Positions 57,701 to 64,000 of a stretch of 64,000 nucleotides of DNA are shown here, piece by piece. This DNA comes from Agrocybe praecox. Its lineage: Eukaryota; Basidiomycota; Agaricomycetes; Agaricales; Agrocybaceae. Every line of letters begins with the position of its first letter. Position 1 is the first letter of the stretch. The notes beneath the pieces are model-generated. The model worked only from the letters and a program-made list of their open reading frames with translations, did not search any database and had not been told where the DNA came from. The position numbers and the translations under genes are program-made. The stretch is taken from NCBI GenBank assembly GCA_964017145.1, contig OZ024840.1:1984001-2048000 (forward strand), read 5' to 3'.

Positions 57701-58994
57701 GAGAAAACTAAACTCCAGAAGGGTGAGTCTTATAGTGTTGATCTTGTCGATTCTATGTCCTCATGCAGAAATTTCAGAGTTACGTGACACTGAGGTCGCC
57801 CACAAAGATGCAGTTGCAGAGCTGGAACGAATGAGAGAGACCATGGAAAAGATGGAACAGGAACGAGCTGAAATGGTCGCCGAGGTTGAAGCTCAAATTG
57901 AGCGAGCCTTGGCCTCTATGGCTGTTGAGCTCGACGTCGACGACTCGGATTATGTCAGTTCTCGACCACAGAGCTGTCTTTCTAATGCTTCGGGCACCCG
58001 CTCTAGGCGTGCAAGTGACGCTGCGAAGTCCAGACACCTCCGATCGTTCGGTACTGAGTCGACTTTAGCTGAGTCGTACGGAGAAGGTGTCATTGAAGAT
58101 GACGATACTGTCAACGTACCTTCGAAGCTGCTCCGTGAAACTGGGACTATTATTGAAGATGATGAGGAAGAGCACTCTGCTTCCAAGAAAAAGAGGTTCT
58201 CAGCATCGGAGATGGACGCCCCACAGGATGGTATGAATGCAGTCGACGAAGGGATTAGTATCAAAAGCGATAAAATTGCTCAGAAAGTTTTAGAAATCCA
58301 GCAAAAAGTGCGTGGCTCTCTCTGTTGCTCACTTAAAACATGCTCTAATTCTTTTCCCCTGTAGTTGGAATCTGCTCTCGCTACTGACCGAAGGCAACAC
58401 AAGTGGAAAGGTCACGCCGAAAGCGGAGAAGAATCCTCGGAAGCAGGATCTATTCGGTCCAGGGCGTCCCGAACACGCAAGATACACTCAAAATCCAGCT
58501 CAAAACTTAGGACCCGAAGTGGCACGACATCATCAACCCAGACCAGCACCCCGATGACTGTCAAAGCGGAAGAGATCGCTGACACCACTCCGTCGAAGCA
58601 TACCCGTGTTGCCAAAGAGAGTGGTACGCCAACTCGGAGCTCTTTTTTGGATGTGGAACACGACGAACAAAGCACCCCAGAGATCTTTCCCTCCCCTGTC
58701 GAGACGGAAATTACCTTACACGAACCTGATGCCGTTGTTGGAACTGTGAAATCCGCGCTTGGTTTGACGGATGAATCTGATACTGACTTTCAGAGCGCAT
58801 ACTCTGCTAGTCCACGCGGGAGTTCACGCGGGAGTTATGGGAGCTTGGAAGGCGAAGATCATAACGATGTCCTGTCAGATATTCCTGTCGAAAAAAATAT
58901 CGAGGAACGATTGTCTGCTCCACCAAAACCTCGCCGAGAACGCGTTTCCAGTACTGCTACAGCTATAGGACCACGCGATAAGTTCGACGCATAA
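54744..58994 (+). CDS. DENN-domain protein, 1252 aa
   Basis: Ten coding segments (54744..55421, 55480..56185, 56236..56546, 56601..56660, 56712..56908, 56969..57085, 57140..57302, 57365..57722, 57769..58307, 58365..58994). DENN proteins are exchange factors for Rab GTPases. The uDENN-like part is IVAYYGVCLTVWSHADAERS with VFWLPYALTLVSRHPVYDLM; the central DENN core is WPLFKCLNIDNILTICEIAL, then APTGRVIFFSRYPAMLGIAV, STIKYLVELRGWSGIALPAV and DDPGPWIMGLATEARYSI. A long coiled coil follows (about 57480-57930; RRLNFLMTESDLWRDKFVTF, then LERMRETMEKMEQERAEMVA), then an acidic Ser-rich tail with KLESALATDRRQHKWKGH. The N-terminal 150 residues are low complexity. The Rab partner cannot be told. Confidence 0.85.
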
Positions 58995-59020
58995 AACGGT
59001 TTATCTCCTCAATTTATCAA

Positions 59021-59040
59021 CCTATGTCAGCCTATGTCAG
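59021..59040 (+). repeat. Tandem 10-bp repeat
   Basis: CCTATGTCAG occurs twice in direct tandem just after the DENN-gene stop codon, in the 3' untranslated region. Confidence 0.9.
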
Positions 59041-59194
59041 CCCGATGCTGCGTTAACTTCTTGTTTACTGCTATCATCTTTATATGCAAGCCAAAAGATA
59101 CCACCTTGTTCACTATAATTATTTTTTTACACACATTCGTTACATGGTAATTTTATCCCCAGGATTTACACATATTACAAGCTAGATTTACATA

Positions 59195-62100
59195 TCAACT
59201 GTCCATTCTTCTTCGAGCGTTGAAAGACTTTACGACGGTTGCAACTTGGTTGAAAAACCAAGATTGTGCAGCTTTATCTGGAATAAATGCGAATTTATCT
59301 TGCTCCTTGCCTGCCTTGTGAGCAAACCGAATGCCTGTGTCTTCAACCGTCACCCCTTGGATCTGTGTGAACGGCAATTCCCATTCCAGGCGAAGCTTTT
59401 TCGACCAAAGAGATAACACTCTCGACGCCGTCAATAATATCACATTGTCGGCCCCTGGTGAATCTATGGAAGGCATTGTGAGGATCACAAATTTGGCAAA
59501 TAGATATCACCGGCAACTGACTTATGTGTGCAACGTAAGATTCATGACGATAAGAACCATTATTTAAATCTTTCATCCACGACTGGCCTAGAGCTTCACG
59601 AGCTGAATATGACTATATTTTGGCTATCAGTTTGTTATACCAATAAATGATAGACAGAATCGAACCTTGAGGACACCATCTGCGGGGACTAATCGAGGCT
59701 ACCGAAATTAATTAGCTATGAGTAACATACGATGTGGGTTTGTAAAGGTGACATACCAGCCTGACGCGATCTCTTGCTGGATTATCGAAGACAGTAGTTG
59801 TGTTCCTAATCCCTGCATAAACATACACTAAGTGATATAATCTAATTTTTGGTACAAATAAAACGTACCTTCTGAGACATTAGATGCCAGATCAAAGACA
59901 CCGACAACAGGTTTCGTGACAGCTCTGATTTCGAAGATTATTCTTCTGCTCAGGAATCAAGGAGACACACGTATAACGTACCCTACTAAGCCTTTTCCTA
60001 CGCCTTTGAAGAACCCAAAAGCGCCCCCTGATTCTGCGCCTTCAATAGGCTTCATCTACGGACGGAGTTAGCACGATTTTCTTTTTACCCTATGCGGGGG
60101 CCTTACAAAGACGCCTTCCATTGCACTAGTAACGCTGCTTGCAAAAGCTTCTCCTCCAGCGGTGACGCCATATCTACCCAGTCATAAATAAAATGAGAAG
60201 TGAAATTACTAATGGAAAGAGTTTGATTCACATAGCATGACGAGGTTTGTTCCTTCGTTGCGTCATACGCCTACGGGCTTGATATTCAGAATCAAAAGTA
60301 GCCGCCGAAAGTCCTGCATAGCACTTTATCAGTTTTCAGTTGTAGGTATTAAAGAGACGTGCATTAACCTTTGCCGACACTGCTAGTAAATTTAGTAACA
60401 CTATCACTCACTCCGAACACGGTCTTTTTGACAAAACTAGCGGCGCCCTTGAAAATAAACGATAAGAGTATGGCTAAAATATAGATTATTATTCTTTTAC
60501 CTTTGCTATGCCAATTCCTAATTCTTTGTTGCCGTGCACTATTACTCCTTGGAAAGGCTCGTAGAAGATGTCGGCCACTCCCGAGCTCACGTTGGTGAAT
60601 AATCCAACAGGGTTGCCAATAAAGTCGGCCGAGCCAAGTATGCGGTATAACTGCCGAAGAACGTCTTGTCTATAATGATACATTATGCGGCTTTGCAGTT
60701 CTGGCATGGTAAGTCGCATATCCTTGATCGCAAGGGCGTTCATTTCCAATGGCGCGTCGTTGATATTTCCTACGGTCATGGTCAACGCATTCACCACTAC
60801 TGCCAGAGGGTTCCTGATGCTCAATCTGCAGAAGGAGCTTGAGCAAAGCACGTGACGAATAATTGATGAACTTACTTTTCTTCGCTGTTTACTCGTTCTG
60901 TGCGCATAAATGAAAGCGATAACCTGATTGGCTGGAGCTCTAGGACTTCGAAATAAAGATCCTGGCCTGTGACATTATTACTAGGCTCGGGAATCTCCTC
61001 TGGATGCTGCAACAAAGTACTGTGAAAATACCATGTTAGGAAAAGAATTCAACATCACAAAAGAGATGGTTTACTCTGCAGGGCCTTCTTCCCACGATGC
61101 TCCTTTGATTTGTGTAAGATCAAATATAGCAAATAGGAGGTCCTCGTCGGCTTCAATTGTAAGAGCCTGTAATAACACAGAACAGTATTTGATGAAAAAA
61201 ACACCATGTTCTGTGGTTTCCAAAGTCAGATTTGACCTGACGACGTTATATGAAGATCCAGACATACCTTGGTCATTCAACCATATGATTGATGCCTGGA
61301 CAGTTGGCAATGCACCTATGTCTGCTGATTCTTTTGGTATTGGGGTAGGTTGAACAATGACAGGATAAAGAGCTTCGTGAAGTTGGTTGTCAATCTGCAG
61401 AGTCCCAATAGCCACAATGATCGATTGTGAAATTGAGCTAGTGTTGTACTCGAACTTCATAGCATCCATGACGAGATATATCACCTCGACCATTCGTTTG
61501 TTGATCAACGATACCCCGACCCCGGCTAGTTCTACGAGAACTGTTAAGTTGGATTCCGCTTTTTCGGTCACTGCCTCGAAGGCTTCAGCACTGCTGGAAA
61601 TCGTATCTTGTCTGTATACCGACACGGAACCACTTCGCTGGCGGGGTCTGTAGAGACTCTGGTTGGGATCATAGTTCGTGATTGTCAAAATCTGCTTTCG
61701 ACCATCGGCACGAACATCCAGAGAGACGGCACGATATCTTTGTTGGTCCTGGATTGTTTGTATATCAGGAAAGGTCGTTCGTCAAAATCGCAGTACTCAC
61801 ATTGAATTTGAAAGGCATGAGGTCTCCGATTTCCATGATGTCGATCACTCGTCGTGCTGCACCAATGGTGAGGAGTATTTTCTTGTCTCTAGCAGCAGGA
61901 TAATCCCATGCGTATTCTGTTGATGTCCGTGAGTTCAAAGTGTATGTCATTGCTTCGCGCGATTGTTGATCTCGACTTGCATCCTACTCACACTGGCATT
62001 GAGAAACAATACATTAGGGAGAATGGAATTACTGCAACATACCTGTTGAGAGAATCCCATTTTATAGTCGCTGTTGTTCTCAATAACGAATGGCCATTCC

Positions 62101-64000
62101 CCATCTGCAGGGCCGAGATGCACAAAAATCGTCGAGTTTTCTATCCGAACGTCTGCTCTGATCAAATCGTAGCCAACATCGTCACCCAACCGACGAAGGC
62201 GAAAATGGACCGTCCCAATGTCTTCGATATTTATAGGGGAAGACCTGTTAAATTTAATTAACGTCACAGCAGGATAATTAAATGAAGAGCTGAATACCAC
62301 TGAGCGTTTAACCCGGGATAAGCTATGGTAAGAAGCTTCTCATCTCCCGGTCTCAAGACTTGGAAGGCACATCTTTGCCCGGGTTCAGCGATTGAGCGGT
62401 CTCTGGGAGTAGTTCCATGTTCCCTGTAAGCGATTGCTAGTGGAAGCTCGTTTTTGATCAAGAAACGTGGCGCAAGAGTAATGACTTTCGATAGTTTGTA
62501 CTTCCCTAGTCCTTCACTCCATGACAAGCCAACATGATACTCATCTGACCTTTGTCTTTGAGAAGCAACGACCAGCTCAGTTTCAGCTGCAGGTGCCTCG
62601 AAAGAAGTGACCTTAAATTTCGAATTCGACACATAAATTCAACAAACAACAAACAATCAGCCAGTCACGTACCTTTGACCAGACTGAATCATCAATTTTG
62701 AATACAAATTCATGACCTTGCTTGCTTGAGTGGGACAACACTAGATTTGTCGGTATATTTAACATTTGTGAACACCATATTTTGCGAATTTACTCACAAA
62801 ATGGAACGGGTTTTGAGAGAGACTCTGCGATGGTCTTGGTCAGTGTGGTGCATTGCCGATACTTGTATCACTCACCGGGACGACCGTCTCCAGCTGCATC
62901 TTGTGAGCCAGCACGAGTTGAGCGAGCGGATCTGACATAGAATGGCAAACCAGTCTTATTGACGATTATATACGGGCTGTATATTTGGACCTTGAATGCA
63001 CCCCCCGAATCCGGATGACGGCTAGTAATATGTTAGAATAGTAAGCCTCGGGTGCGAGTTTAACATTAGAGATTATGGCCAACCCACATATAATTCAAGC
63101 TAAGGTTCAATTTTCGGTCATACTCATCACGTAGAGTCACTGTTTTTTCGATCTCGAAGTCAGAATGACCATCGGTGTTTATGATGGTGAATTCGCTTGG
63201 CTTGTAGACTGAATTTGGAGTGAGTGATGAGGCATTGTGTCATTTAGAGAAAGTAGATAGCCTTTACCTGTATCTTGGACGTTTACATTAAGCAAGATGA
63301 AGTGTCCAAGCTCAACAGAGTGGACCGGCATGACACCGCCTTTCCGCAAATAACTTTTCCAGTTTTGATTCGTGTTTTTGTCGTATATGCGATATTCCAG
63401 GTTAAAGGGGAGTAAATTTTCTAGTTCCAAAGGTGCGCGAAGTTTGAGGTTGATTTTAGGATACTTTCTGTAAAAATAAATGTCTCAGCGATGCGATGCG
63501 TGTCAGTGTAGCTTTGTAATGGAATGGACCTACAAAGGCGAAGTATCCGGCGATCCCGTTTGTACCCATGCTTGAAGTCTGAAAGCTGCTTCTTTGGGGT
63601 CACTATGTGGACATTTGATTGTAAAACCTTTCCTGGAAATCAAATCCTCCCAGCGTATTGGGAACGACCATTTGTAGCCAAAACCCTCTGAAATGCGCAT
63701 GAATGAGCAACTGATTAGACAGTAAGGGAGTTATCTCACGATCAGGTTGAATTCTGATTCTGTTCTTGGTGACCGCCTCGATGGGGAGAGAATAGTCTTT
63801 CCCTGGAGCAATCTTCTCCAAAGAATATACAGGATGGCCGGCATCATCGACCAGCATCAGTTCAAGAGGATATAAAGTCAAATTTTCAACCTTATAAGTT
63901 GACCGTATTGTCACAATCTTGGTATTATCAACCACTGTGACCTCACAAAGCAGACGACTTGGGTATTTCTCGGTTTTGGGCCTGAGCGAGTAGACAAATT
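59195..64000 (-). CDS. VPS13: Vps13 lipid-transfer protein, C-terminal part (5' end outside window)
   Basis: Partial: the frame runs off the window at 64000 (FVYSLRPKTEKYPSRLLCEV). Many short exons; clear ones are 64000..63740, 63687..63534 and 63467..63268, and the stop is at 59195. Not all joins were mapped. Vps13 is a bridge-like protein that moves lipids at membrane contacts. Seen here: the VAB/SHR-BD region (TYKVENLTLYPLELMLVDDA, GFGYKWSFPIRWEDLISRKG, PLELENLLPFNLEYRIYDKN, VTLRDEYDRKLNLSLNY), then the ATG2-C-like region (LLVELAGVGVSLINKRMVEV, PLEMNALAIKDMRL), the Gly-rich amphipathic stretch (GNPVGLFTNVSSGVADIFYE, then GAASFVKKTVFGVSDSVTKF) and the C-terminal PH-like domain (PRLVPADGVLK, REALGQSWMKDLNNG, NVILLTASRVLSLWSKKLRL, FNQVATVVKSFNARR). 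A protein of about 3000 residues is expected. Confidence 0.92.

Overview
The window is nuclear DNA of a basidiomycete fungus, most likely an agaricomycete (mushroom-forming). The evidence is dense intron-rich genes with mostly 50-70 nt GT-AG introns, alternating strands with short spacers, fungal-type orthologues (PPZ-type phosphatase, Hsp104, Ime2/RCK-like kinase, GT31 enzyme, NIPA/DUF803 transporter) and a Helitron-like element with fungal-type ends. I see no bacterial operons, CRISPR array, rRNA or convincing tRNA gene. Exon joins were inferred by eye from splice consensus, reading-frame closure and family sequence knowledge; no transcript data were available.

Layout, left to right: unknown membrane protein (+, 391-2426); GT31 glycosyltransferase (-, 3186-5547); glutathione-transferase-like protein (-, 5627-7019); SGT1-type CS/SGS co-chaperone (+, 7403-8207); dihydrofolate reductase (+, 8440-9112); mitochondrial ribosomal protein bL36m (-, 9226-9543); DMT/SLC35F-like transporter (+, 9981-11546); PPZ-type phosphatase (-, 12446-14038); ribosomal protein uS17/S11 (-, 14336-15072); DNA ligase I (+, 15955-19593); mitochondrial pyruvate carrier 1 (-, 19710-20351); unknown Gln-rich fungal protein (+, 20695-22157); isopentenyl-diphosphate isomerase (-, 22360-23301); Rec8-type meiotic kleisin (-, 23611-26849); GRAM-domain membrane protein (-, 26968-29337); INCENP-like chromosomal passenger subunit (+, 29631-33370); TPR-MYND protein (-, 33577-34307); mRNA decapping enzyme Dcp2 (+, 34657-37136); ribose-phosphate pyrophosphokinase (+, 39029-40348); Ime2/RCK-like kinase (+, 40606-43936); complex I NDUFS6 homologue (-, 44469-45231); Hsp104 (-, 45596-48721); NIPA-like magnesium transporter (+, 49306-51516); non-autonomous Helitron candidate (51541-53256); DENN-domain protein (+, 54744-58994); and the C-terminal part of Vps13 (-, 59195 to the window end).

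This is a housekeeping region, not a cluster or island. The genes fall into themes (chromosome biology: DNA ligase I, Rec8, INCENP; mitochondria: bL36m, MPC1, NDUFS6; nucleotide and isoprenoid supply: DHFR, PRPP synthetase, IDI; proteostasis: SGT1, Hsp104), but nothing shows that they act as one unit.

The unusual content is in gene structure and promoters. The PRPP synthetase gene appears to need an exon of one nucleotide (position 39721) to close its frame and give the conserved Asp-Asn-Leu-Tyr. Very short internal exons recur elsewhere: 6 nt in NDUFS6, 11 and 13 nt in REC8, 13 nt in the GST-like gene, 17 nt in the transporter, and two of 20 nt in MPC1. DNA ligase I carries three tandem 42-nt exons starting exactly 95 bp apart, an exon-intron duplication. 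Its promoter has a cluster of MluI-cell-cycle-box-like sites. The Hsp104 promoter has heat-shock elements above a TATA box.
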